From: Nemertoderma westbladi
Taxonomy: Eukaryota > Xenacoelomorpha > Nemertodermatida > Nemertodermatidae
DNA: 64,000 nucleotides
NCBI GenBank assembly: GCA_032718475.1
Contig: JAUCBJ010004955.1
Coordinates: forward strand, 41,318 to 105,317
Direction: 5' to 3'
The notes below the pieces were generated by a model, which saw only the letters and a program-made list of their open reading frames with translations, ran no database searches and was not told where the DNA came from. Position 1 is the stretch's first letter. Every line of letters starts with the position of its first letter. Positions 45,731-55,557 of the stretch are shown here, in pieces. The translations under genes were made by a program, and so were the position numbers.

Positions 45731-47166
45731 GGTATGAGGCGCATAGAGGCCGACCGTCTCCTCGCTAACTGTCTTTCTTCCGAGACCAAGAGAGAACTCA
45801 TTCAGCGGTGCAGCACCGATCAGTTGTGCACAGGCATAAAAAGGGGAATCAAGGGATCAGTCTTTGGAATGACAGCCATATTTGAAGAGGAGGAGACAGA
45901 GGCAATGCTTCTCGTCGATGCCAAGAATGCATTCAACTCTATCTGCAGGCCTGTTTCCCTGTTGAACTGCCGAATCCTGTGGCATCGAGCGTCAAGATTC
46001 CTATTTAATATGTATAACAGTCATGCTGCTCTCCATCTGCATGGAAACGACGAGCCACCTTGGAGCAGCAAGGGTTTGACTCAGGGTGACCCAGGCGCAA
46101 TGATGGGCTACAGATGTGCGACAGTTCCGATGATCCGGTAGCTACGGCTCTTTGAAACTGAGGTGGACACCACCCCAACAGAATCAACCACGGAGTTCAC
46201 ACACACCATCTTTGTTCGACGACACGCAGGTCCCCAACTCCCACCCTGACACACAACAGTCTAAACAAATGCAGTGCTGGTACGCAGACGATTCGTCCTC
46301 AATTGGTAAACTCATTCGAATTCGCCGATGGTGGGACGAGTTGAAACAGATTGGCCCCAGAATTGGTTATCAATCATCCAGAGCCATCCGAGTGTATACT
46401 CATCGATAAACCTGGCTACGAAGAAGAGGCGCCGCGCGGAACCTATTTGCAGGTACTGGTGTCCAGATCTTGGGTGGGTACTGGTTTCTCGATGGCTTCA
46501 TCAGTGACCCAATCGCCAGGAAGGCATTTGTGGAGGAGAAAGTTTCCAGTTGGGTGAACATCATCCAGAAACTCTTGTCAGTCACCAAGGAATATCCACA
46601 ATCCGCCCACACATGTGTTTCCAAGTGCGTTCAAACTGAAAGGGACTACCTGCTTCGCGTTGTCCCGACTGCCGACCAAGAAATTGCGCCCATCCGTGGC
46701 TTCATTCCCACAATCTTCGGGACCCCAATCAGCACAACCGACGAGGAACTCGTATTGCTTCCAGCCAGACTCAGAGGGGTGGTCTTAAGGGATCAATTGC
46801 AGCGCCGAGATCCAGCCCACACTGCTTCAAATGATGGAACTTTCTTGCTCACCCAGGCCTTAAAGACTGGATCACCACTACTCGGGAGCACGAGTCACAA
46901 CTGAATCAGGCCCTCAAATATGCCAGGGAGAAACTATGTTTCTAGAGAAACGGGACTCTATAAAAGCTGTGATATCCGAATAAAAAGAGGGATGGTCTTA
47001 AGGGATCAATTGCAGCGCCGAGATCCAGCCCACACTGCTTCAAATGATGGAACTTTCTTGCTCACCCAGGCCTTAAAGACTGGATCACCACTACTCGGGA
47101 GCACGAGTCACAACTGAATCAGGCCCTCAAATATGCCAGGGAGAAACTATGTTTCTAGAGAAACGG
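45731..47166 (+). pseudogene. Relic of a LINE with restriction-like endonuclease (copy 2)
   Basis: Same family as the 2.5-4.6 kb relic. Visible are GMRRIEADRLLANCLS, FGMTAIFEEEETEAMLLVDA, KNAFNSICRPVSLLN and KGLTQGDPGAMMGY, then a shift with WYADDSSSIGKLIRIRRWW (about 46,275-46,330) and GPRIGYQSS. Another shift leads to the thumb-like FISDPIARKAFVEEKVSSW and ELVLLPARLRGV. It is truncated before the zinc motif and endonuclease because the text is taken over by a 213-bp duplication and the Gypsy insertion. Two or more frameshifts make it non-functional. Confidence 0.75.
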
Positions 47167-47200
47167 GACTCTATAAAAGCTGTGATATCCGAATAAAATC
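46775..47200 (+). repeat. 213-bp tandem duplication across the Gypsy insertion boundary
   Basis: GGTCTTAAGGGATCAATTGC begins at 46,781 and again at 46,994. The first copy ends with GACTC plus the first ~27 bases of the Gypsy LTR (TATAAAAGCTGTGATATCC...) before jumping back at AGAGGG. The duplication therefore includes the LTR edge and must postdate the Gypsy insertion. Confidence 0.92.
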
Positions 47201-47349
47201 AGTTTCTTAGTTCAATAGAATTAAACTGAAAGCCTGACTCTAACATAATAATTAGGGTACCGGTATGTTCCTATAACAGTATGTTTATATCTGTCACAAT
47301 AATTAGGGTACCGGTATGTTCCTATAACAGTATGTATATATCTGTCACA
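47172..47349 (-). repeat. Gypsy 3' LTR (two 51-bp units)
   Basis: On the minus strand it starts TGTGACAGATATA and ends GGATATCACAGCTTTTATA. It holds two copies of a 51-bp unit (47,247-47,297 and 47,298-47,348). The gag-pol frame ends inside it, at 47,221. Confidence 0.9.
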
Positions 47350-50300
47350 ATAGCCTTCTCCTAGTCTATGTCCCCTTCCTTCTTCTGTGCTGTGGACCAG
47401 CTTTACTCGGGTCGAACCAGTTTGGTTTCTTTCTGGTCCTCTCCTGTCGGCCAAACACCATCTCCTGGGGCTCCGCTCGAACTGGTGCCTCTGACTCCAC
47501 GTGACCCCCTGATCCTGTCCCCGGTTCTGGACTTGCTGATCTGCTATCCTTATATCTAGGTAGTCCTCCTCATCCGAACTGACTCCACCCTCCTGTTCAT
47601 GCCGATTTGGGAATCGATTCAGGTGCGCTGGTCTGCTGCGTAATAGTTTACACTTAGCCTTGTTTCTCACCCGAGTCTTCCCCCCTCTCTGAGCTGTCAC
47701 CTGGGTACCTTTAACCCCTGTTACCGTGTAGGGTTCTGGGTCGAATGGTGGTTTCATCGTGGTTTTTCCCTGTTTGATCAGTATCTTATCTCCGGGGGTG
47801 ATTGTCACGTCCTTGGCCCGTTTCTTTTTGTCTCGGAGCTCCTTCCTCACTGCTCTAGTTTCTTGCTCCCTCGATCTTGCTTCCTGATGTGCTTTTCCCT
47901 GAGGTGGGTTGATTAGTGTTGGTATCCGTGTCCTTATTGTGCGGCCCATTATCAACTCACTCGGAGTCTTCCCAGTGCTGGGGTGGGGGGTGTTTCGGTA
48001 ATTTAACATCCTCCTCCTCACTTCGACCTTTGGATTCTTCCCTTTCGCAATGGCTGCGTGCACTGTTTTAACGAGAACTCCCATAAATCTTTCCGCTATC
48101 CCATTAGCTTCAGGATGTTCGGGTGTGCAGGGTTTAGATTTAAATCCCATTTCTTGTGCGTATTCTTTCCAAGCAGTGGATTGGTATGGACTACCATTGT
48201 CGTGAGTTATAGATTCAGGTACACCCATCAAACTGAAACTCCTGTCCAGTGCGGGCCTAAGCTTGTCGAAACTTGTGCTGGATACGATCTCCACTTCTGG
48301 CCACCGAGAGTATGTGTCTATTAGAACGTGGAAGTAATATTTACCCCCTATTGGTCCTTTAAAATCTGCCGCGCAGTCGACCCACGGGCCAGATGGGGTC
48401 GGCCTTTCTATCATTGGCGGGGGACTGTTCCTTCCCACAGAGGCTGCGCAGGCTGAGCAACTCTCCACATATGCCTTGACATCCTCTGTGAGGCCTGGCC
48501 ACCACACCGATTCTCTAAGTTGCCGTAACATTGAGTCTCTACCTGGGTGCCCCTCATGAGCTGCCCCTAGAACGTCTGGCCTGAGCTTCCTGGGAATGAG
48601 GAGCCTTTCATCCCGCAACAGTATTCCTCCCTTCGAACTGAGCTCTAGGAAGCATTCCTTATATCCCACCGTACGTAGTTCATCCCGCAGTTTTTCCCTT
48701 TGGATGTCTACCATTAGTTGCTGTAACTCCTCGTCCTTCTGTGTAAACTGTTGTAGAATTGGAAGTGTCACCGCATCAGTCACTGCTTCTATTCGATTGA
48801 CTATAATTTCTGCTTCATCTTCATCCTCCTCAATGCCAAGCTGCGCTCTGTCCTCCACACGGTAGTGCTTCAAGGGTGGGGGATTCCTAGATCCGTAATC
48901 AGCTGGGGTTGTGGCGCCTGGTTCGTACACCACGTCGAAGTCGAACCCGCTTAATTTCGCTTTATGCTTGGCTATCCTGATTGGTAATGATTTGGAGTGT
49001 GAACGGTATATAGAGACCAGTGGCTCGTGATCCACTACGACCGTAAATTTGGTGCCATATAGATACATTCGATTTGCTAATACCCCACTCAGTATTCCCA
49101 AAGACTCGCCATCTACTTTGCCATAGTTCATCTCGGCACTTGTCTTGGCTCTGCTATTATGTGTCACCGGCCTCCAGACATTATGATCCATACCCGGGAG
49201 CATATACTTCTGAGCAACTGTTGCTGCCACTCCAGCCGGCCCCTCATCTACATAGAGCCTAGTTTCCCGGTTTGGGTCAAAGTTAGCCAACACCTGGTCT
49301 GACGTGAGAAGTCCCTTCAGCTCCTGGAAACTCTCCTCGCACTCGGCAGTCCAATGAAATTTAACCTTCTTGGCTGTAAGACACCGGTTAGTGACATCTG
49401 AGTATGTTCTCCCGACTCCTTGATCCTTGTCTTGCTGTGGGCGCATAAAAACCTGACAAAACTGTACTGCTTGTAGGAATGACTTCACCCCTGCTTTGTC
49501 TTTAGGTCGCGGCCATGCTTTTTTATCCTCTACCTTGGCTGGATCTGCCGACATGCCCTGCTTGGAGTAGATATTTCCAAACCATTTAACCTGTGGCATT
49601 CTGAACTGACATTTTTCCTTCCTCAACGTCAGCCCATATTCTCCTAATCTCCGAAGTAACGCCTCCAAGCGTTCATCGTGAATCTCTCCTACACCATGTA
49701 CCACAATGTCATCCTTGATCTGCTGTATTCCTTCCAGGCCTTCCACTATTAGTCGGATCCTCTCGTGGCACTCGCTACTGGCGCTGGAGACACCCATAAC
49801 TAGCGTATTATATCTGTACAGGCCCCAAGGTGTGTAGAATACAAACAGGTCTTTGGACTCATTGTCCATTTCGAACTGGTGAAACGCATGATTGAGGTCC
49901 ACTATGGAAAATCTATCCGAACCAAGAAAGTTGTGCCGCAGCTCTTTTGGGGTTGGAATGGGGAAATGGGAAGTCTTTACAGCCGCTGCCATGGGATGGG
50001 TATCTAAATTAACCCGAATCTTCTTATCGCTCCAGCTCTTGTGGGTAATCACCACATTACTAATCCAGCCTCTGGCTGAGCTGGAGGGCAGTGGCCCTGA
50101 AATTACTCCTTCCCTCTTCAATTCTTCCAGATGTTCCCGAAAGAGTTCCTTGTATTGGAGCGCGATGGGCCTCTGCTTCTGTTGGACTGGGCGGATGCTC
50201 TTGTCCACCTCTATATGGACCGGTTCCACATTGGCTCGACCCAGCCCTTGGAACAACTCCTCGTGGCCCTTTAGAATCTCCCGGATCTTGCGGTCTATCT

Positions 50301-51771
50301 CAGCCTGGGTCCGTCCCCCAGACACCATTTCTTCTGTTGTAGCAGGCTGTTTCAATTCCGTGTTCAGCTGCCCAACACCTTCCACTTTGGCGTTACCATC
50401 CGGGTTGATAGAGATAATACCCAGCAACTCGCTGTCCTTCAGCCCCAGCAGAGACTGCGTCTCCCCAGCAACCACGTACACTATAGTATATATCTGGGCT
50501 CCACACGCTGCTGTCAACTGGCACTTGGTTCGTCCTATAATAGGAAGTTTCAACTTCGTACCGAATGGCGAGAATTTTGTGTAGTTCTTCTTCAGTTTAA
50601 TCCTGGGTTCGCCTGTTTTGGTTTTTACCTTCGCCCAATCAGCCTCGCTAAGCAGAGTTTTATTGACCCCGCTGTCTATGAGGAGTTCCACTGTTGCCCG
50701 CTCCGAGGCTCTACCGTGGTCCAGTGCTACCAGCCCGACCACCGCCCGTTGGCTGCCGCCTCCCTTTACCGCCCGGACTCTCTCAGCCGGCTGCTCGGCG
50801 ACCAACCCAACCGATTCGCTGTCGGTATCGCTCCCACACTCCCCGTCCAGCGCCCGAGTTCGCTCCCTCTGCGATTTAACCTTCCGCTCCCTGGTGCAGG
50901 CTGAGGAATTCTTAAAATGACCCCGCTTCCCACAAGCGAAACATTCAACCCTCTTCCCGGGACAATGTCCTTCCTCGTGTGTGGGGCGGGTGCAGGTGCG
51001 ACAGGTGTACTCCTTGGCTCTCCCACCGCTCGGTTTACCGGACCTTCCGGGATCCGCACGCAGCTGCCGGACCTGGTCCTCCAGCGCAGCTACTCGGGTC
51101 TCTTCCCTCCTTGAGGCGTTCCAGCGGATCTCATCCACCTTCCGGGCTCCCTGTTCGAGCGCTAAACCGAACTTAATCGTGTCATCGAAACTCAAGTCCT
51201 CCGCGATCACCTTCCGCTGGAGCTTCTTGTCACCGGTTTGGTACAATATCGCGTCTCGCGCCGCCGCTCTCGCCCCGTATCCGGCCCAAACACACCGATC
51301 AGCTTGCTCCTTTACTTTGGGGAACCATTGCGCGAAGTGCTGTCCTCCCTGGGGCATCTGCTGAAAGAGCTTAAACCGCGCGGTCGCCTGGTTCGTCTGC
51401 CGCTTTATACCCTCCTCCACCTTGGTTACTGCCACCTCGAATGTGTCCTCCTGGTCGACGCCGCCCACGTGGTCGAGGAGATTCTTCATCTCGTCACCGC
51501 CGACCAACCGGAGCGTCGCCTTGGCATTCTTACAGCCTGGGCAATCGGCTCCATGTCCCTCATCGTGGACTCCGTCAGCCTCCGTCGCGGTGAGAAACTC
51601 CTGGAAATTCGAGATGTACTTTGTGTATTCCTGGAACAATTGCTCCGGGTCGCCTGGGTTCTTTATCACAAAAGGGGTGGGTTTGAGCATCAACATCATC
51701 TCCGCCATCGTATCCAAGTCAGGCTTTATCAGAATATCAATAGAATATTGGGTTCTACGACTCGTCGCCAT
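47221..51771 (-). CDS. Ty3/Gypsy Gag-Pol polyprotein
   Basis: A single 1,516-codon frame. Domains in order: gag (about 20-240); zinc knuckles (CRTCTRPTHEEGHC, CFACGKRGHFKNSSAC, 257-292); aspartic protease (LLIDSGVNKTLLS, near 364); RT (SIVDLNHAFHQF near 622; QIKDDIVVHG near 685 with Lys where Tyr/Phe is common before DD); RNase H (LYVDEGPAGVA, GESLGI, VVDHEPL, 839-915); and integrase with an HHCC zinc finger (AHEGHPGRDS, CSACAAS, 1071-1109) and a DDE core (VDCAADFKG, THDNGSPY, EANGIAERF). Then a basic C-terminal tail. The start codon at 51,771 straddles the LTR/primer-site junction; Met22 is an alternative. The frame ends within the 3' LTR, whose repeats encode the terminal YCDRY-IHTVIGTYRYPN text. 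No stops or frameshifts. Confidence 0.92.
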   Translation of the reverse strand: MATSRRTQYSIDILIKPDLDTMAEMMLMLKPTPFVIKNPGDPEQLFQEYTKYISNFQEFLTATEADGVHDEGHGADCPGCKNAKATLRLVGGDEMKNLLDHVGGVDQEDTFEVAVTKVEEGIKRQTNQATARFKLFQQMPQGGQHFAQWFPKVKEQADRCVWAGYGARAAARDAILYQTGDKKLQRKVIAEDLSFDDTIKFGLALEQGARKVDEIRWNASRREETRVAALEDQVRQLRADPGRSGKPSGGRAKEYTCRTCTRPTHEEGHCPGKRVECFACGKRGHFKNSSACTRERKVKSQRERTRALDGECGSDTDSESVGLVAEQPAERVRAVKGGGSQRAVVGLVALDHGRASERATVELLIDSGVNKTLLSEADWAKVKTKTGEPRIKLKKNYTKFSPFGTKLKLPIIGRTKCQLTAACGAQIYTIVYVVAGETQSLLGLKDSELLGIISINPDGNAKVEGVGQLNTELKQPATTEEMVSGGRTQAEIDRKIREILKGHEELFQGLGRANVEPVHIEVDKSIRPVQQKQRPIALQYKELFREHLEELKREGVISGPLPSSSARGWISNVVITHKSWSDKKIRVNLDTHPMAAAVKTSHFPIPTPKELRHNFLGSDRFSIVDLNHAFHQFEMDNESKDLFVFYTPWGLYRYNTLVMGVSSASSECHERIRLIVEGLEGIQQIKDDIVVHGVGEIHDERLEALLRRLGEYGLTLRKEKCQFRMPQVKWFGNIYSKQGMSADPAKVEDKKAWPRPKDKAGVKSFLQAVQFCQVFMRPQQDKDQGVGRTYSDVTNRCLTAKKVKFHWTAECEESFQELKGLLTSDQVLANFDPNRETRLYVDEGPAGVAATVAQKYMLPGMDHNVWRPVTHNSRAKTSAEMNYGKVDGESLGILSGVLANRMYLYGTKFTVVVDHEPLVSIYRSHSKSLPIRIAKHKAKLSGFDFDVVYEPGATTPADYGSRNPPPLKHYRVEDRAQLGIEEDEDEAEIIVNRIEAVTDAVTLPILQQFTQKDEELQQLMVDIQREKLRDELRTVGYKECFLELSSKGGILLRDERLLIPRKLRPDVLGAAHEGHPGRDSMLRQLRESVWWPGLTEDVKAYVESCSACAASVGRNSPPPMIERPTPSGPWVDCAADFKGPIGGKYYFHVLIDTYSRWPEVEIVSSTSFDKLRPALDRSFSLMGVPESITHDNGSPYQSTAWKEYAQEMGFKSKPCTPEHPEANGIAERFMGVLVKTVHAAIAKGKNPKVEVRRRMLNYRNTPHPSTGKTPSELIMGRTIRTRIPTLINPPQGKAHQEARSREQETRAVRKELRDKKKRAKDVTITPGDKILIKQGKTTMKPPFDPEPYTVTGVKGTQVTAQRGGKTRVRNKAKCKLLRSRPAHLNRFPNRHEQEGGVSSDEEDYLDIRIADQQVQNRGQDQGVTWSQRHQFERSPRRWCLADRRGPERNQTGSTRVKLVHSTEEGRGHRLGEGYCDRYIHTVIGTYRYPNYCDRYKHTVIGTYRYPNYYVRVRLSV
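51761..51770 (-). other. Probable primer-binding site of the Gypsy element
   Basis: TGGCGACGAG on the minus strand begins right after the 5' LTR. The TGG start, complementary to a tRNA CCA end, is the usual signature; the tRNA cannot be named. Confidence 0.65.
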
Positions 51772-51999
51772 ATAAAAGCTGTGATATCCGAATAAAATCA
51801 GTTTCTTAGTTCAATAGAATTAAAGTGAAAGCCTGACTCTAACATAATAATTAGGGTACCGGTATGTTCCTATAACAGTATGTTTATATCTGTCACAATA
51901 ATTAGGGTACCGGTATGTTCCTATAACAGTATGTTTATATCTGTCACAATAATTAGGGTACCGGTATGTTCCTATAACAGTATGTTTATATCTGTCACA
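51771..51999 (-). repeat. Gypsy 5' LTR (three 51-bp units)
   Basis: Same sequence as the 3' LTR but with three 51-bp units (51,846-51,998). It ends TTTTATA on the minus strand, whose final A is the A of the ORF start codon. Confidence 0.9.
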
Positions 52000-52446
52000 G
52001 ACTCAGTGCAGGATAGGCTACCAAATACAGGCCACCATACCTTGGCGTGCAATAAACTATAACTCATAGGACATTTAACGTATATATAAACAACTTCAGC
52101 GAATTATAATATATAATATTTATTTACATCAGCCGTTTCATTATTGTGCTTAATTATAATAGTTTTGATAATATTGAATGATCTTCTTATATAAATATAC
52201 TGTAATAATATAAAATTCTCGCATTTCTTTATATTGTAGAAAAAATAAATTTAAGATACCGGTATTCAGTTTCTTTATAAATATTTTTTATATTTTCAGC
52301 TTAATATTAATTTACTACTATTACAATATTATTAGGACGAGAAAATTCAATAAACTTTCTAAATTTCATATAAAATTTAGAGGAAAATTTTCTAGAATAA
52401 TATTATTTTTCAAGTAAGATGGCAGACTGGTCGGCATTTGCTGAGT
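52000..52446. other. Spacer between the Gypsy element and the V-ATPase exon
   Basis: AT-rich; probably the 3' UTR and downstream flank of the V-ATPase gene on the minus strand. It starts with the right GACTC duplication (52,000-52,004). Confidence 0.45.
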
Positions 52447-52835
52447 TTATTTGGTGGTTAAAATCAACGCGACAATCAATCCATAAAGTCCCAAAACTTC
52501 GGCGAAAATCAGATTGAGAACCATTCCTACGAACAGACGAGGTTGTTGGGCGGTACCCCTAACGCCCGTGTCGCCCACTATGCCCACAGCGTAGCCGGCT
52601 GCCAACCCGCTGAGCCCGACGCTGAGCCCAGCACCCAGGTGTAGGAACGATTGGTACAGACTTATACTCTCCGTCACGCTGTTAGCTATGAGAGCCGCCA
52701 CTACCAGCCCATAGATGGCTACGATACCAGCCATGACTACCGGGATTACAGACTTCATAATCAGTTCGGGTCGCATAACGGACATCGCGGCGATGCCAGT
52801 GGCGCTCTTAGCGGTGCCATAGGCGGCCCCAAGAG
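52447..52835 (-). CDS. V-type proton ATPase 16-kDa proteolipid subunit c, terminal exon
   Basis: The exon encodes the last ~129 residues of subunit c, the membrane rotor ring protein that carries protons in the V0 sector of endomembranes. On the minus strand a TTTCCCTTTACAG acceptor precedes CTCTTGGGG, so translation enters as (A)[17 protein letters not shown]. The text continues [40 protein letters not shown] and [12 protein letters not shown], then [14 protein letters not shown] with the essential Glu. Three of the four transmembrane helices (2-4) lie here. The stop is TAA at 52,447-52,449. The missing N-terminal ~30 residues (helix 1) must lie in exons further right; I did not find them. 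The open frame is undamaged and has a splice acceptor, so this is a gene rather than a retrocopy. Confidence 0.93.
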
Positions 52836-52848
52836 CTGTAAAGGGAAA
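52836..52848 (-). promoter_or_regulatory. 3' splice site before the V-ATPase c exon
   Basis: Minus-strand TTTCCCTTTACAG, a pyrimidine-rich tract ending in CAG, exactly where homology to subunit c begins in phase 1. Confidence 0.8.
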
Positions 52849-53084
52849 TAAAGAGAATGTTAAAGATAATAAAGTGCGTAAATAAGAGAAAATTAAACAA
52901 GTTAGATTATTAGAAAAATATTACGTATATAGATAGAATGGAGTGAATATTGTTTTATTTAAGCCTGCAAATTTTAAGAATTACTTTAAAATTATTTAAA
53001 GTGCAAATTTTACCAGTTTATTTTTTATTTTATATATTTCCGTGTTTTGATTGTCCTATAATAGGACACCGGTCGGCCCCCTTA

Positions 53085-55320
53085 CCCCAAAACCCTGTCA
53101 CTTGAACCGCTTCTCCGACCTAGTTTGTCACTTGAACGGCCTTTCTAACCTGGTATGTCACTTGAATCGTCTCTCCAACCTGGTCTGTCACTTGATCCGC
53201 CTTTCCAACATGGTCTGTCACTTGAACCGCCTCTCCAACTTGGTCTGTCACTTCAACTGCTTCTCCGACGTGGTCTATCACTTGAAACGCCTCTACAACC
53301 TGGTCTGTCACTTCAACAGTCTATTCAACCTGGTCTGTCATTTGAACCGCCTTTCCAACCTGGTATGTCACTTGAACCGCCTTTCCAAACTTGTCTGTCA
53401 CTTGAACCGCCTCTCCAAACTTGTCTGTCACTTGAACCGCTTCTCAAACCTGGTCTGTCACTTCAACAGTCTATTCAACCTGGTATGTAACTTGAACCGC
53501 CTCTCCATCCTGGTTTATCACTTGAACCGATTCTCCGACCTAGTTTGTCACTTGAACCGCCTCTCCAACCTGGTACGTCACTTGAACCGCCTCTCCAACC
53601 TTGTATGTCACTTGAACCGCCTCTCCCAACCTGGTCTGTCTCTTCAACAGTCTATTCAACCTGGTCTGTCACTTGAACCGCCTCTCCAACCTTGTCTGTC
53701 ACTTGAACCGCCTCTCTAACCTTATCTGTCACTTGAACCGCCTCTCCAACCTGGTCTGTCACTTCAACAGTCTAATCAACCTGGTCTGTCACTTGAACCG
53801 CCTTTACAACCTGGTCTGTCACTTAAACCACCACTCCTACCTGATCTATCATTTGAACCGCCTCTCCAACCTGTTCTGACACTTCAACAGTCTATTCAAT
53901 CTGGTCCTGTCACTTGAACCGCCTCTCTCTTCAACCTGGTCAGTCACTTGAACCGATTCTGCGATCTGTGCTGTCACTTGAACCGCCTTTCCAACCTGGT
54001 CTGTCACTTGAACCGATTTTCAGACCTGGCCTGTCGCTTGAACCGATTCTCAGACCTGCCTGTCACTTGAACCGCCTCTCCAACCTGTTCTGTTACTCGA
54101 ACCGCCTCTCCAACCCGGCCTGTCACTTGAACCGCCTCTCCAACCTTGTATGTCACTTGAACCGCCTCTCCCAACCTGGTCTGTCTCTTCAACAGTCTAT
54201 TCAACCTGGTCTGTCACTTGAACCGCCTCTCCAACCTTGTCTGTCACTTGAACCGCCTCTCTAACCTTATCTGTCACTTGAACCGCCTCTCCAACCTGGT
54301 CTGTCACTTCAACAGTCTAATCAACCTGGTCTGTCACTTGAACCGCCTTTATAACCTGGTCTGTCACTTAAACCACCACTCCTACCTGATCTATCATTTG
54401 AACCGCCTCTCCAACCTGTTCTGACACTTCAACAGTCTATTCAATCTGGTCCTGTCACTTGAACCGCCTCTCTCTTCAACCTGGTCAGTCACTTGAACCG
54501 ATTCTGCGATCTGTGCTGTCACTTGAACCGCCTTTCCAACCTGGTCTGTCACTTGAACCGATTTTCAGACCTGGCCTGTCGCTTGAACCGATTCTCAGAC
54601 CTGCCTGTCACTTGAACCGCCTCTCCAACCTGTTCTGTTACTCGAACCGCCTCTCCAACCCGGCCTGTCACTTGAACCGCCTCTCCAACCTTGTATGTCA
54701 CTTGAACCGCCTCTCCCAACCTGGTCTGTCTCTTCAACAGTCTATTCAACCTGGTCTGTCACTTGAACCGCCTCTCCAACCTTGTCTGTCACTTGAACCG
54801 CCTCTCTAACCTTATCTGTCACTTGAACCGCCTCTCCAACCTGGTCTGTCACTTCAACAGTCTAATCAACCTGGTCTGTCACTTGAACCGCCTTTACAAC
54901 CTGGTCTGTCACTTAAACCACCACTCCTACCTGATCTATCATTTGAACCGCCTCTCCAACCTGTTCTGACACTTCAACAGTCTATTCAATCTGGTCCTGT
55001 CACTTGAACCGCCTCTCTCTTCAACCTGGTCAGTCACTTGAACCGATTCTGCGATCTGTGCTGTCACTTGAACCGCCTTTCCAACCTGGTCTGTCACTTG
55101 AACCGATTTTCAGACCTGGCCTGTCGCTTGAACCGATTCTCAGACCTGCCTGTCACTTGAACCGCCTCTCCAACCTGTTCTGTTACTTGAACCGCCTCTC
55201 CAACCTGGTTTATCACTTTAACCGATTCTCCGACCTAGTTTGTCACTTGAACGGCCTCTCCAACATGGTCTGTCACTTGAACCGATTCTCCGACCTGGGC
55301 TGTCACTTGTACAGGCTATA
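53085..55320 (+). repeat. 30-bp minisatellite with 545-bp higher-order repeat
   Basis: About 73 copies of a 30-bp unit built on CACTTGAACCGCCTCTCCAA plus CCTGGTCTGT. From about 53,600 the array is organised in 545-bp blocks: identical landmarks lie at 53,673, 54,218 and 54,763, and at 53,914, 54,459 and 55,004. Blocks are almost identical, while units within a block differ. Since 30 bp is a multiple of 3, long Leu/Cys/Asn-rich frames appear on both strands; they are artefacts. The array lies upstream of the V-ATPase c exon in gene orientation, so probably in an intron. Confidence 0.95.
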
Positions 55321-55485
55321 TCTTGAACTGACATTCCAAACTGTAAATGTTGTCTGTATCAAATCTGATCTGAGTCAAATCCCAAAAATCGTCGATTCGC
55401 CTTTGGGCTCTAAGATTCCGAATCGTCAGAGAAATACATAAATATAAGATAGAGACGAAATTTGTTAGTTAAACTACTAAATATG

Positions 55486-55557
55486 AGAGTTACCTTAGCA
55501 ACTAAGTTACCTTAGCAACTAAGTTACCTTAGCAACTAAATATCTTAGCAACTAACT
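55486..55557 (+). repeat. TTACCTTAGCAACTAAG tandem repeat
   Basis: Four copies of a 15-17-bp unit (TTACCTTAGCAACTAAG, the last reduced to TATCTTAGCAACTAA). Confidence 0.9.

Larger units (their letters stand above)
47172..51999 (-). mobile_element. Ty3/Gypsy LTR retrotransposon, apparently intact (4.8 kb)
   Basis: Minus-strand element with short LTRs (178 and 229 bp), a single gag-pol ORF and a GACTC duplication on both sides (47,167-47,171 and 52,000-52,004). The LTRs differ by only a few substitutions plus one 51-bp tandem unit, so the insertion is young. The primer-binding site is TGGCGACGAG directly after the 5' LTR. With all catalytic motifs present and no stop, it could still be active. 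Confidence 0.93.

Noticed and set aside
47368-51795. Plus-strand ORFs of 60-230 codons opposite the Gypsy ORF
   Set aside because: They are shadows of the minus-strand gag-pol frame with no family resemblance.
52447-52835. V-ATPase c processed pseudogene
   Set aside because: The frame is undamaged and homology stops exactly at a pyrimidine-rich CAG acceptor, as expected of a real exon.
53051-55441. Several 60-220-codon Leu/Cys/Asn-rich frames
   Set aside because: The 30-bp unit is a multiple of three, so all phases give decapeptide repeats; they follow the array, not a gene.
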